From: a bacterium
Lineage (GTDB): Bacteria; Patescibacteriota; Minisyncoccia; Phycocordibacterales; PALSA-1337
Length of the DNA stretch: 15,900 nucleotides
Assembly (NCBI GenBank): GCA_030648705.1
Contig: JAUSHF010000028.1
Coordinates: 1-15,900, forward strand
Direction of reading: 5' to 3'
In this document: piece by piece, positions 5,547 through 12,525 of the stretch
Layout of the letters: the number at the start of each line of letters is the position of its first letter
Position numbering within the stretch: position 1 is the first letter of the stretch
Program-made: the position numbers and the translations under genes
The notes under the pieces: generated by a model
Seen by the model: the letters and a program-made list of their open reading frames with translations, nothing else
The model's database searches: none
Told to the model about the DNA's origin: nothing

Positions 5547-6728
5547 TTATATACCACTAACACATTTATTTTTTTCAGTTTTGGAAATAATTTTTTCGCA
5601 AATATTTTTATCTTTTAAAGATTTCGCTACTTGCTGATAGCAATACACTCTTCCTCCTTGAAAATCGCTGGGACGCGGGCCAAGTTCGTCATCCCATTCC
5701 GTAGGAATTTTAATCTTTTCACATATTGAGACATCTTTTAGTTCTCTAGCAATATTGGCATAACATAATTCTTTTACGCCATCGTTAGATGGGTAAGGAT
5801 GTTTACTAATGGCTAAATCACAATATGAGATATTAAGGGTATGATACGCGACAGAACCATAACATATATTTCTGGTGTTGTCGCTTTTAACTTTAGTGCA
5901 TAGAGATATATTCTTAGCAGTTCCAGCAACACCAACAACACAATGGTCAAAAGTGCTTGATGTTGTAATTTTTGAGCATACATTCACGTCAACATTCTTG
6001 ATAGCAACTTCTTCATAGCAACGATTTTTTTCATCTGAATTGTTTTTTAAGTCGCATGTGGAAATATTATTTATATTAGTATTATTTGCTGAAGTGTTTT
6101 GCTGGGTGGTAACTGGCAGAGTTTTAGTATTTGTTTGTTGTTGATTCTGGTTTGTCTGTTGTGTCCCAGTATCAACAACAGCAGATTTTTCCGTTTTATT
6201 ATTTTCATAAACATATACACCACCACCTATCGCTAGAACTGCCATAATTGCGATTATTAAAGGAATAACGAAACCTTTTTGTGAAGGGATAACATTATTT
6301 TTTTGAATATAATCCACAAAAGCTTTTCCAAATATTCTAAATACTTCTGGAGCAAACCGTCCATATTCAAGAACTTTAACTTGATCTATATTACCATAAT
6401 CATGCACAAGTTTATTTCTGAATTTTGCCATCTCCTCGTGTTGTTTTGCAAATTCTTTTGTAATAATTCCCTTTTCACCTAGTGCGATTATTACTTCATT
6501 ATATGTAGCTGGATTTTCATGGAAATCCTCGGCTAGAATATGTGATCCAATATCTAAGATAATCTGTATTGAAAGTTGTAATAAATGCTCTAGGGCAGTG
6601 TATTTAGAAAAATCTGATCTTTTAAGAAGTTCATCATCAGATGATTTAAGTATATCCTCTATAAAATCAGTATTTGATTTTAGACGAAATAATTTATCTT
6701 GAATTGATTCTATATTTAATTTGGTCAT
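5547..6728 (-). CDS. HepT-like HEPN toxin fused to a membrane helix and a six-unit cysteine-repeat ectodomain
   Basis: 393 residues in one open frame. Residues 1-143 are a full-length HepT (DUF86-type HEPN) domain with the RNase motif R-X4-H-X-Y: Arg104, His109, Tyr111 in RNKLVHDY. HepT normally ends there. Here a hydrophobic helix (153-174) follows, then a Gln/Asn/Thr-rich linker (about 180-222), then twelve cysteines: 225/237, 251/263, 277/289, 303/322, 336/363, 377/389. The gap from each second Cys to the next first Cys is always 14; within pairs it is 12, except 19 and 27 where loops are inserted. The consensus resembles CYxxVAxxLKDxxICEKI. The HEPN domain should be cytoplasmic and the repeats outside. 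It lies 11 bases downstream of the MntA-like gene. In known pairs MntA AMPylates the motif Tyr of HepT; that this happens here is inference. No ribosome binding site is visible. Confidence 0.85.
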   Translation of the reverse strand: MTKLNIESIQDKLFRLKSNTDFIEDILKSSDDELLKRSDFSKYTALEHLLQLSIQIILDIGSHILAEDFHENPATYNEVIIALGEKGIITKEFAKQHEEMAKFRNKLVHDYGNIDQVKVLEYGRFAPEVFRIFGKAFVDYIQKNNVIPSQKGFVIPLIIAIMAVLAIGGGVYVYENNKTEKSAVVDTGTQQTNQNQQQTNTKTLPVTTQQNTSANNTNINNISTCDLKNNSDEKNRCYEEVAIKNVDVNVCSKITTSSTFDHCVVGVAGTAKNISLCTKVKSDNTRNICYGSVAYHTLNISYCDLAISKHPYPSNDGVKELCYANIARELKDVSICEKIKIPTEWDDELGPRPSDFQGGRVYCYQQVAKSLKDKNICEKIISKTEKNKCVSGI

Positions 6729-6739
6729 ATTTAATTTAT

Positions 6740-7156
6740 TTATATAAATAAGCTTTTAAGATATAAACCTTGAATAGCTCTTAGAGGTTTAGTATCTTCG
6801 TAATCACGACGGGCAAAATCAACTAGATTATTTAACAATGATCTATCATCTGTAAAAAGTAATATACCTTCTCCAAGAGTTATAATATAGCGTAGTAAGG
6901 GTGTTTTAAGTTTTGGAATATTCATTACATCAACTTTGTCTCTACCATAAATTTTCTCTAAACCAGATCTGATATCTTCAATTTTATTATCTTGAGTTTC
7001 TATACTCATATCTATTGGAAAAGCTACGGCTACATCAAAATCACTTAATACTCCTGCTGTTCCACGAGCATATGAACCAAATAGATAACCAACAACAGCG
7101 TTATTTCTACGTAGTATATCTACAATTAATTGTTTATTCTTAATATTTAATATCAT
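6740..7156 (-). CDS. MntA-like minimal nucleotidyltransferase, antitoxin of a type VII toxin-antitoxin pair
   Basis: 138 residues, normal for the family. The nucleotidyltransferase signature G-S-X10-D-X-D is exact: Gly27-Ser28 in LFGSYARG and Asp39/Asp41 in SDFDVAV, with a third acidic residue Asp76 in KVDVMNI. Known MntA proteins transfer AMP to a Tyr of the partner HepT and so silence its RNase. The partner gene follows 11 bases downstream. All metal-binding acids are present, so the enzyme should be active. The ATG at 7156 is preceded by TATAAA (7171-7166) only 9 bases away, within a perfect inverted repeat, which suggests a near-leaderless and self-regulated operon. The domain call is firm; the toxin-antitoxin role is inferred from the pair. 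Confidence 0.88.
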   Translation of the reverse strand: MILNIKNKQLIVDILRRNNAVVGYLFGSYARGTAGVLSDFDVAVAFPIDMSIETQDNKIEDIRSGLEKIYGRDKVDVMNIPKLKTPLLRYIITLGEGILLFTDDRSLLNNLVDFARRDYEDTKPLRAIQGLYLKSLFI

Positions 7157-7157
7157 A

Positions 7158-7182
7158 GTTAATATTTTATACTAATATTAAC
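7158..7182 (-). promoter_or_regulatory. Inverted-repeat operator over the mntA promoter
   Basis: GTTAATATT and AATATTAAC form perfect 9-base arms around a 7-base centre that, on the minus strand, holds most of the TATAAA -10. It ends one base before the mntA ATG. The core TTAATATT also occurs at 7140-7147 and 7204-7211, giving four copies in 72 bases. Operator function is inferred. Confidence 0.55.
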
Positions 7183-7263
7183 TTTAAGCAAATTTTTACT
7201 AACTTAATATTTGTTATATACTATATACATTATAAACTTTGAATTACAAAATAATTAAATATT

Positions 7264-8349
7264 ATGACAAACAGTTTTGATAAAGTAGAGAAATTTTCAT
7301 CATCAGCCGAGGCTTTGAATAAGAAAGGATTCGCGGAATTCCTAGCTAGATATTCCGACATTCCTGACAATGTAGACGACCTCGATGCAGAAAAAGTCGA
7401 GCAAAGATTTGAAGTATTTCAAAAAGTCGACATAGTCGGCAGAGAGTTAACTAAGGTATTCGAGCAATCTGTTAAAAAGGATCTTGGTATAGAAATAAAA
7501 ATAGAAGACGGTAAGGCTGAATCAATAAATAAATATCTAGAAGATAAGATCTTTAATGATGTTGAAGAATACGAAAGAATAACAGCCATCGTAGAAAGAT
7601 TCTCTACTTTAAGAGAAAAGTCTCTCGCGGGCGAAGCAGAAAAGAATAAACAAATTGAAAAATTCGGTGGTGAAGACAAACTTAACGAATACTTAAATAA
7701 TACTTCTTTGAAAGAAAAATTACAGAGACAGTATCTTAGAGCAAAGAATTGGTTTACCGGTGAAAATGAAAAAATAGATAAGGATAACTTAAGAGATAAG
7801 TTGGAAACTGTAGATTCTACAAAATTCGGCTTCGAGGCATCGAAAGCTATGTTACTAAATGAATTAATGGTTATAGGAGATCTCAAAAAAGAACTAGTTG
7901 ATGGTGCTCAAAGAAAATTAGAAGATCTACTAGACACAGCCACTACACAGACCACGATAAAAAGTTTTGAAGAGGCTGAAAAATATTTCGAAAAAATGAA
8001 ATCAGTTGGAGGAAGTATCGATCAGAATTTATTAGAAGGAATGAACGAGAAAGAAATACAAAAAGGCATTGATGAAGGATTAGAAAATGCTGTTACAGGC
8101 AAGATCAAAGATACCCTTAAGAATCATTCTCTCGGTAGTAATACTTTTGATAAATTAGAAAAATCTCTGTCTGAATTTACAGATCGTTCTAAACTCGGAT
8201 CAAAGGAAAATGAAGAAGTTAGAGACTTTATAGTAAAGACATTAGAAGACACCCTCAAATTAGCTCCAGCAGAAGTCGACGCAGATCCTACTAAAGCGAA
8301 GGCAAAGAAAATATTAGTGAAGACCCTACTAGTTAAATTACAAAGCTAG
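7264..8349 (+). CDS. Hypothetical charged, mostly helical protein
   Basis: 361 residues, not recognised. It has no signal peptide or membrane helix. It is rich in Glu, Lys, Asp and Leu, with long stretches that read as amphipathic helices (for example 48-75, 95-115, 200-260 and 325-360), so it is probably cytoplasmic and perhaps coiled-coil. It has no visible enzyme motif. A single Trp (NWF, about 163-165) and no Cys are seen. The gene is divergent from mntA, sharing a 107-base intergenic region with the TTAATATT motifs. A TATAAA at 7231-7236 may be its -10. No ribosome binding site is seen. GC in a sample is about 33%, like the backbone. A small gene of similar character follows 26 bases later, suggesting an operon. 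Confidence 0.8.
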   Translation: MTNSFDKVEKFSSSAEALNKKGFAEFLARYSDIPDNVDDLDAEKVEQRFEVFQKVDIVGRELTKVFEQSVKKDLGIEIKIEDGKAESINKYLEDKIFNDVEEYERITAIVERFSTLREKSLAGEAEKNKQIEKFGGEDKLNEYLNNTSLKEKLQRQYLRAKNWFTGENEKIDKDNLRDKLETVDSTKFGFEASKAMLLNELMVIGDLKKELVDGAQRKLEDLLDTATTQTTIKSFEEAEKYFEKMKSVGGSIDQNLLEGMNEKEIQKGIDEGLENAVTGKIKDTLKNHSLGSNTFDKLEKSLSEFTDRSKLGSKENEEVRDFIVKTLEDTLKLAPAEVDADPTKAKAKKILVKTLLVKLQS

Positions 8350-8375
8350 AACTTTATAACCTTTAATTTTTAATT

Positions 8376-8663
8376 ATGAAAATAGATATAAATAAATTAA
8401 ATGAACTTTTAAAGGAGAAAAAGTTCACCGAAGCGAAGCAGATTATTGAGGAATTCATTAAGAGTCCTATGACCGATGAAGAAGAAGGTGGAATCATCAC
8501 CTCTGCCATCGTAAGGTATATGGAAACTATGAATTCTATCGAGGAAAAATACATAGAATCAATGGACGAAGTGATAGCCGAGCTTAAAAAGCTAAATGAA
8601 AAAGAAGCCGTCTCAAAAGACAATGAAAAACTCGATAAAATCCGCTCTGAATTAAACTCTTAA
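8376..8663 (+). CDS. Small hypothetical helical protein
   Basis: 95 residues, not recognised. Predicted by eye as three or four charged helices: 3-30 (NKLNELLKEKKFTEAKQIIE), 36-50, a long 51-75 and a Lys/Glu-rich C-terminus. It has no Cys, membrane segment or catalytic motif. The KKFTEAKQIIEEF segment resembles a helical-hairpin repeat of the TPR kind, but only one copy exists. It starts 26 bases after the 7264 gene with no ribosome binding site. A partner or chaperone role for that neighbour is only a guess from adjacency. Confidence 0.65.
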   Translation: MKIDINKLNELLKEKKFTEAKQIIEEFIKSPMTDEEEGGIITSAIVRYMETMNSIEEKYIESMDEVIAELKKLNEKEAVSKDNEKLDKIRSELNS

Positions 8664-8726
8664 AGGACTTCTAAGAAATCCTAAAATCCCCTTATTTTCC
8701 AAGCTATTTTGTGCCTAAAACTATAT

Positions 8727-8755
8727 TTGACTTTAATCCTCTAATGTTATATAAT
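8727..8755 (+). promoter_or_regulatory. Strong sigma70-type promoter of the three-gene island
   Basis: TTGACT (8727-8732), a 17-base spacer, then a perfect TATAAT (8750-8755). This is the best canonical promoter in the window. Its leader of about 50 bases is A/C-rich with CAA repeats (about 8773-8793), probably unstructured, and carries GAAAGG (8794-8799) before the ATG at 8811. Confidence 0.8.
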
Positions 8756-8766
8756 ATTAGAGGATT
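8735..8766. promoter_or_regulatory. 11-bp perfect inverted repeat flanking the -10: candidate operator
   Basis: AATCCTCTAAT (8735-8745) and ATTAGAGGATT (8756-8766) flank a 10-base centre that ends with the TATAAT. A protein bound here would cover the spacer, -10 and start site. As RNA it would not act as a terminator, because only the right arm is transcribed. Repressor identity is unknown. Confidence 0.6.
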
Positions 8767-8810
8767 TTGGTTAACAAACAACAACAAACAAACGAAAGGT
8801 AAACTGTTCC

Positions 8811-9674
8811 ATGAAAAAACTGTTCAACAGCATCGTAAACGCATTTGCCACATTCTTCAAGAAGTACATGAAGATCACCATTACAGTGGGTATTCTGGTC
8901 ATTCTGACCATCGCCCTTGTCTGGTGGTTCGGCTTCAAAGACAAGAAAGTTATGGGGAACAATGCTGGTCTCATACCGACAAACATCACCATAACGATCA
9001 CGTCGAATAATCCCCCACCAGCAGTGTCGGCGACAAACGTGACCTCGGCGCCAAAGCTTGCGGAAAACACGAACAGCCCAGCTGTTCCGACCCCCGCACC
9101 TATCGTCGCTTCGTCACCGTCACCAGCCACAGCGGTGATAACACCGCCCGTACAGAGTTTGATAAAAACACAATTCGTCACGACCGTTGTGACACAGTTT
9201 GTGGTGTTTCAACCAACATTCCCCGTACCAGCGAAAGCTGTCGCGGATGATGTTGCAAAGAGTACTGTGGTCAGCAACAATCCTTCACCCACACTCTTCA
9301 CCTTCTCCCCGAACATGCACCAAACGGTGAATGTAAATGGAAAAGATGTCAGTGCAAAGAAAAAGGATGTTGAAGGCACAGGCACCGATGTGAACGGTAC
9401 AAGCACGATAGACGTCACCGCTGGTGGATCTAGTTCGTCAGATAACAAACAAATCCTGACGAATGAACCTAATGTTGTGTACATTGAGCCCAAAGGACAT
9501 GTTCGAATAGTTCATCGTACTGGGAGGAAAATCCTCTTCGGGAAAATGAATGTCCCAAAGCTGAAGCAAAATGACTACAGAACAGAAGACGGTACCCTGA
9601 TTTGGGAACTTTATAACCCATGGGACGTCACAGCTGAGTTCCATCTCAGCTGGATAAACAAACCAAGTAATTAA
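8811..9674 (+). CDS. Single-pass membrane protein with long Pro/Thr/Ser/Asn-rich stalk, unknown
   Basis: 287 residues, not recognised. A short basic N-terminus with an amphipathic FNSIVNAFATFFKKY segment is followed by a membrane helix (21-41, ending VWWFGF), then a long low-complexity stalk (about 50-215) rich in Pro, Thr, Ser, Asn, Val and Ala. A small C-terminal globular part (220-287) contains VYIEPKGHVRIVHRTGRKIL and ends in LIWELYNPWDVTAEFHLSWI. Topology is most likely inside-to-outside with the stalk exposed. GC of a stalk sample (9061-9180) is about 56%, and about 43% at the start, well above the backbone. It is the first gene of the island, with GAAAGG as ribosome binding site 11 bases before the ATG. 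A surface or scaffold role with the SPFH neighbour is inference. Confidence 0.8.
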   Translation: MKKLFNSIVNAFATFFKKYMKITITVGILVILTIALVWWFGFKDKKVMGNNAGLIPTNITITITSNNPPPAVSATNVTSAPKLAENTNSPAVPTPAPIVASSPSPATAVITPPVQSLIKTQFVTTVVTQFVVFQPTFPVPAKAVADDVAKSTVVSNNPSPTLFTFSPNMHQTVNVNGKDVSAKKKDVEGTGTDVNGTSTIDVTAGGSSSSDNKQILTNEPNVVYIEPKGHVRIVHRTGRKILFGKMNVPKLKQNDYRTEDGTLIWELYNPWDVTAEFHLSWINKPSN

Positions 9675-9695
9675 CCAGAAAGTGAACATTGAAAA

Positions 9696-10655
9696 ATGAA
9701 TACGAAAAAAGAAGAAACAAGACTGTGGCGGTACGTCATACCGCTCATGAATGTGTTCGTGGCATTCCTGTTCCTACTAGGCATACGCCTAGCATTCATC
9801 TACTCACTTAAGTGGGCCAGTCCCAGCATCGACAGTTCGTTCTGGGCGGATATCATTGTTTATGGATTTGTGATCTACATGATCCTCTTCCAGAACAAAG
9901 CCTACTTTAAGAAGTATGGCGTGACTACGACAGGTAATAAAGTCGTCATCGTAGAGAACCGTCTTACATTCGGCCTCATGCCGAAATTTCGGGAACTTCC
10001 CACTGGTTTTCATAATCTGTGGTGGTTTGAACACTTGTACTCGAGAGAGGGCAAGGAGACGAAATCTGAAATCGATCGTGGAAGCATCACGAACAAAGTT
10101 AAGAACGATGATGGCTTCCAATTAGCACACGGTAAAATAGCCATACCTAGTGATATGGTTCTGGTGTGGAGAATAAAGAATCCCACACTGTTCACTACAA
10201 ATTTTCGGATGAAGGATGCAACACTACGTCTAGCATCCGAGATCGAAACATTCCTCCGGGAGGAATTCCGGAACGCACCTGATCATGCCAGTCTACGAGC
10301 AATCAAAGACTGGGGAGATAAATTCAAAAAATTCCTTCAATCATCTTCCACAATCGAGGACGATATGGGTATAGAAGTGGAAGACTTCAAGATCGGAGAT
10401 ATCGACCTGTCGATCATCGAGCAAAAGGCTGAAAGTGCTGGTGTTGCGGCAAAAGCAATCACCAAATCAATTGCCGAATGCTACAATGAGATAACTGGTC
10501 GAAGCCTTTCGGCAGATTTAGCGTCACCGGAAGGAGTCAGTGCGATAGCCATGAAGCTAGCCCAAGACACTGTTCAAGGGCAGACAGTGGACTTTAAGAA
10601 GATCCAAACGGACAGTGGAAGAGGAACAATGATCGAACTTAACGAAGGGAAATAA
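9696..10655 (+). CDS. SPFH/band-7-like membrane protein with two N-terminal helices
   Basis: 319 residues. Two membrane helices (about 12-37 and 47-66) precede a domain with the order and feel of an SPFH (stomatin/prohibitin/flotillin) domain: a strand with NKVVIVENRL (81-90), the LPTGFHNLWWFE turn (101-112), the IAIPSDMVLVWRIKNP strand (148-163), and helices SEIETFLREEFRNA (181-194). Then comes GIEVEDFKIGDIDL (225-238) and an Ala-rich AESAGVAAKAI helix (245-255). SPFH proteins oligomerise at membranes into scaffolds or cages. The domain call rests on reading motifs, so it is good but not certain. The gene lies 21 bases after the stalk-protein gene and 3 bases before the next, clearly one operon. 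GC of a sample (10201-10320) is about 50%. Confidence 0.72.
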   Translation: MNTKKEETRLWRYVIPLMNVFVAFLFLLGIRLAFIYSLKWASPSIDSSFWADIIVYGFVIYMILFQNKAYFKKYGVTTTGNKVVIVENRLTFGLMPKFRELPTGFHNLWWFEHLYSREGKETKSEIDRGSITNKVKNDDGFQLAHGKIAIPSDMVLVWRIKNPTLFTTNFRMKDATLRLASEIETFLREEFRNAPDHASLRAIKDWGDKFKKFLQSSSTIEDDMGIEVEDFKIGDIDLSIIEQKAESAGVAAKAITKSIAECYNEITGRSLSADLASPEGVSAIAMKLAQDTVQGQTVDFKKIQTDSGRGTMIELNEGK

Positions 10656-10658
10656 ACC

Positions 10659-11138
10659 ATGAAAGTCGTAAAAATTCTCTTCTTCACCGCACTTACCTCC
10701 CTCATCTTCTTCGGGCTTCTTTGGCCGAAGATTAAAGAGAAGCTGGACTTCGAACTGGAAAATACGGTTCAATCGACTCCCGACAAAGAGCGTTTCCGAA
10801 CGCTTCGGGTGGAACCCATCACTGTCGAAAAAGACAGCTGGTCAAAGCCGGTCTACAATGACCAGTACTGGCAGATTTGGCAAGCCGGAAGCGGAGTGTC
10901 AATGCAGAAGTTAATCGCCAGACGCAATTACAAGGACTATGACCTAGTCCTAATCGTCCCCTCAGAAAATGGGTTGCCGTACTACGAGAACGTTTACGTT
11001 CTCAACAAAGACGGCACGATCGGCGCGAAGTCCGATCTAAACGTGGCTACGCTCGAGCTTAAACTCTGGCCTGGCGCGAACGTTTACAAAAGTTCCATCA
11101 GTGTTCACTACTGCAATATGCCTCCGCAAGGACGGTAA
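10659..11138 (+). CDS. Small anchored protein of the SPFH operon, unknown
   Basis: 159 residues, not recognised. A hydrophobic N-terminal helix (about 5-24, signal anchor, no lipobox) is followed by a soluble domain rich in Tyr and Trp (YNDQYWQIWQAGSG, 66-79; YKDYDLVLIVPSE, 91-103), then a mixed strand pattern to the end. Two residues before the Pro-rich tail is the only Cys (152). The soluble part probably lies outside the membrane. It starts 3 bases after the SPFH stop, with GAAGGG inside the end of that gene as ribosome binding site, so translation is likely coupled. It shares the high GC of its neighbours and is followed by the terminator. Confidence 0.8.
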   Translation: MKVVKILFFTALTSLIFFGLLWPKIKEKLDFELENTVQSTPDKERFRTLRVEPITVEKDSWSKPVYNDQYWQIWQAGSGVSMQKLIARRNYKDYDLVLIVPSENGLPYYENVYVLNKDGTIGAKSDLNVATLELKLWPGANVYKSSISVHYCNMPPQGR

Positions 11139-11168
11139 ACAGCAGACAAAAAAAGTGAACCAAATTCA

Positions 11169-11205
11169 AAAAGGGCACCCTCGCGGGCGCCCTTTTCTTT
11201 TTATC
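11169..11205. terminator. Strong bidirectional terminator between convergent operons
   Basis: AAAAGGGC (11169-11176) pairs with GCCCTTTT (11189-11196), with inner CCC/GGG after one mismatch and loop TCGC. T-rich tracts follow on both strands, so it can end the SPFH operon (plus) and the pilin operon (minus). Confidence 0.9.
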
Positions 11206-11240
11206 TTTTTTTATATTTCACCGCTCATTAACTCTGTAAA

Positions 11241-11546
11241 CTATTTCGGCTGAACTGTGTTTATTGGTGTCCTCGCTCTATATTTAAGATCAAATTCATC
11301 TCCAGTACCAGTAGTATTTAATATAATATTTATGATTCCGAAAGCACTTAACATTATAGTAAACCCCACCACCCCCCAAAGAATATGATTTGCTCCTTTT
11401 GATCTATCCTTCCCTTCAACATCTTTAAAGAAATATTCCCAAACGCCGTATACAAACACCACCACGGCAACACCCAGCAAAAGAGATAAAATAGGATTTA
11501 TAACATAACTTATTAGATTAGCTAATTTGGCATTTATAAAATCCAT
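11241..11546 (-). CDS. T4SS-pilin-like two-helix protein, copy 5, without signal peptide
   Basis: 101 residues. Two membrane helices (about 12-38 and 55-77) flank a short charged loop, FFKDVEGKDRSKG. It shares with the copies upstream the pattern V-x-x-YFF-loop-KG-x-WGxxGF-x-I-x-LS-x-x-G-x-x-NI. This fits the small 'type IV secretion system pilin' family (VirB2/TrbC-like topology) common in Patescibacteria. Unlike copies 2-4 it has no cleavable signal; an amphipathic N-terminus leads straight into helix 1. It is the last gene of the run, 25 bases after copy 4, and ends in TAG 36 bases from the bidirectional terminator. Confidence 0.75.
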   Translation of the reverse strand: MDFINAKLANLISYVINPILSLLLGVAVVVFVYGVWEYFFKDVEGKDRSKGANHILWGVVGFTIMLSAFGIINIILNTTGTGDEFDLKYRARTPINTVQPK

Positions 11547-11571
11547 AATAAATCTTTTTTACAGAAGACGA

Positions 11572-11949
11572 CTATCTATTTATGATTGCTCTAGGAATTC
11601 TGTCTGTAGGAACGTTGTTGTTTCCGAAGTTGAATGTTCTAACTAGAATGTTTACTAATCCCCAAATAGAAAGAATGATGAATAGACCTAATATACCGAA
11701 ACCAATCTGTGAAAGTATAGCACCTTTCTTTTCACTATCTGATGCACTAAGAAAATACTTAACGATAAGCCAAACTAAATATACTACTGCTGCTGATATT
11801 AAGACATATATCGCCACATTAAATATTCTGATAATCATTCCCACAACATCGTCAGCATTAGATAACGTACCAGTAATAGGAGCACTAGCTACCTGAGCCA
11901 TAGTTATGACTGGAGCGAAGAAACCTAGAAATGCAAATATTTTTTTCAT
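11572..11949 (-). CDS. T4SS-pilin-like protein, copy 4
   Basis: 125 residues. A signal peptide (1-18, likely cleavage after VITMA) is followed by a short exposed segment and two membrane helices (about 42-66 and 80-104) joined by the polar loop SASDSEKKG, with a basic tail ending PRAIINR. The second helix GFGILGLFIILSIWGLVNIL is close to that of copies 3 and 5. Pilins of this type are cut, inserted in the membrane and then polymerised or used in an envelope channel. It is preceded by a 90-base gap with its own likely promoter, so copies 4 and 5 may be expressed separately. No ribosome binding site. Confidence 0.78.
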   Translation of the reverse strand: MKKIFAFLGFFAPVITMAQVASAPITGTLSNADDVVGMIIRIFNVAIYVLISAAVVYLVWLIVKYFLSASDSEKKGAILSQIGFGILGLFIILSIWGLVNILVRTFNFGNNNVPTDRIPRAIINR

Positions 11950-11990
11950 ATTAATAATTATTTATAATAAAACTTTTTAAACCTTCACCT

Positions 11991-12019
11991 ATTTTAACAA
12001 ATTAAACTAATAGCAACAA
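11991..12019 (-). promoter_or_regulatory. Likely internal promoter before pilin copies 4 and 5
   Basis: On the minus strand TTGTTG (12019-12014), 17 bases, TAAAAT (11996-11991). A TATAAA at 11966-11961, 11 bases before the ATG at 11949, is a second, near-leaderless option. Confidence 0.45.
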
Positions 12020-12039
12020 ATAATAATGGGGATATATTA

Positions 12040-12507
12040 TTAATTGCTTCTGGACCCACCCGTGTTTACATTTCCCGGAAAAGTGCTATTAGAACCTCCA
12101 TTTAACTGGATATTATTTCTTATATTTGAGGCAGAGGGTATACCATAGTCAAAGCCAAAAGTATTCTTAAGTATAGAAACTAGACCCCAGAAAGACAATA
12201 TTATAAAGAAACCTATAACACCATACATCACAAACATACCCGCTTCTCCCTTCTTACCATCTCCGCTTTCATTTTTAACAAAGAAATACTGATACACTCC
12301 CCAGACGAATAAGACTACGCATAACCCTAAAATCAATAAAATAGCTTTATCAAAATATCCAAGTATAAAGGTCACCACATCACTTAGATTAGAAGATGTG
12401 TTAAGTGTTGCTGAAGGTGCCGAAGGGGTACCAGAATTCGTTAACGCAAAACTTTGTAAAGGGGCGAGACTTAATATGGAACCTAGAACAAAAAAACTTT
12501 TTTTCAT
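12040..12507 (-). CDS. T4SS-pilin-like protein, copy 3
   Basis: 155 residues. A signal peptide (1-21, cleavage after QSFA), a Ser/Thr/Pro-rich exposed segment (22-42), two membrane helices (about 53-77 and 91-114) around the charged loop KNESGDGKKGE, and an Asn/Gly/Ser-rich tail (120-155) longer than in the other copies. The FVWGVYQYFF...KKG...YGVIGFFIILSFWG core matches copies 4 and 5 best, pointing to recent duplication among these three. The extended tail could be surface exposed if the protein is polymerised. It lies 18 bases downstream of copy 2. Confidence 0.78.
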   Translation of the reverse strand: MKKSFFVLGSILSLAPLQSFALTNSGTPSAPSATLNTSSNLSDVVTFILGYFDKAILLILGLCVVLFVWGVYQYFFVKNESGDGKKGEAGMFVMYGVIGFFIILSFWGLVSILKNTFGFDYGIPSASNIRNNIQLNGGSNSTFPGNVNTGGSRSN

Positions 12508-12525
12508 ATATTTTTAATTAATAAT

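Noticed and set aside
8771..9493. Minus-strand frames inside the stalk-protein gene
   Set aside because: The plus-strand gene has promoter, RBS, membrane helix and operon context; the antisense frames are by-products of its higher GC.
9680..11159. AAAGTGAAC repeated before the SPFH gene and after the last island gene
   Set aside because: A single 9-base match; no gene follows the second copy, so it gives no support for a functional element.
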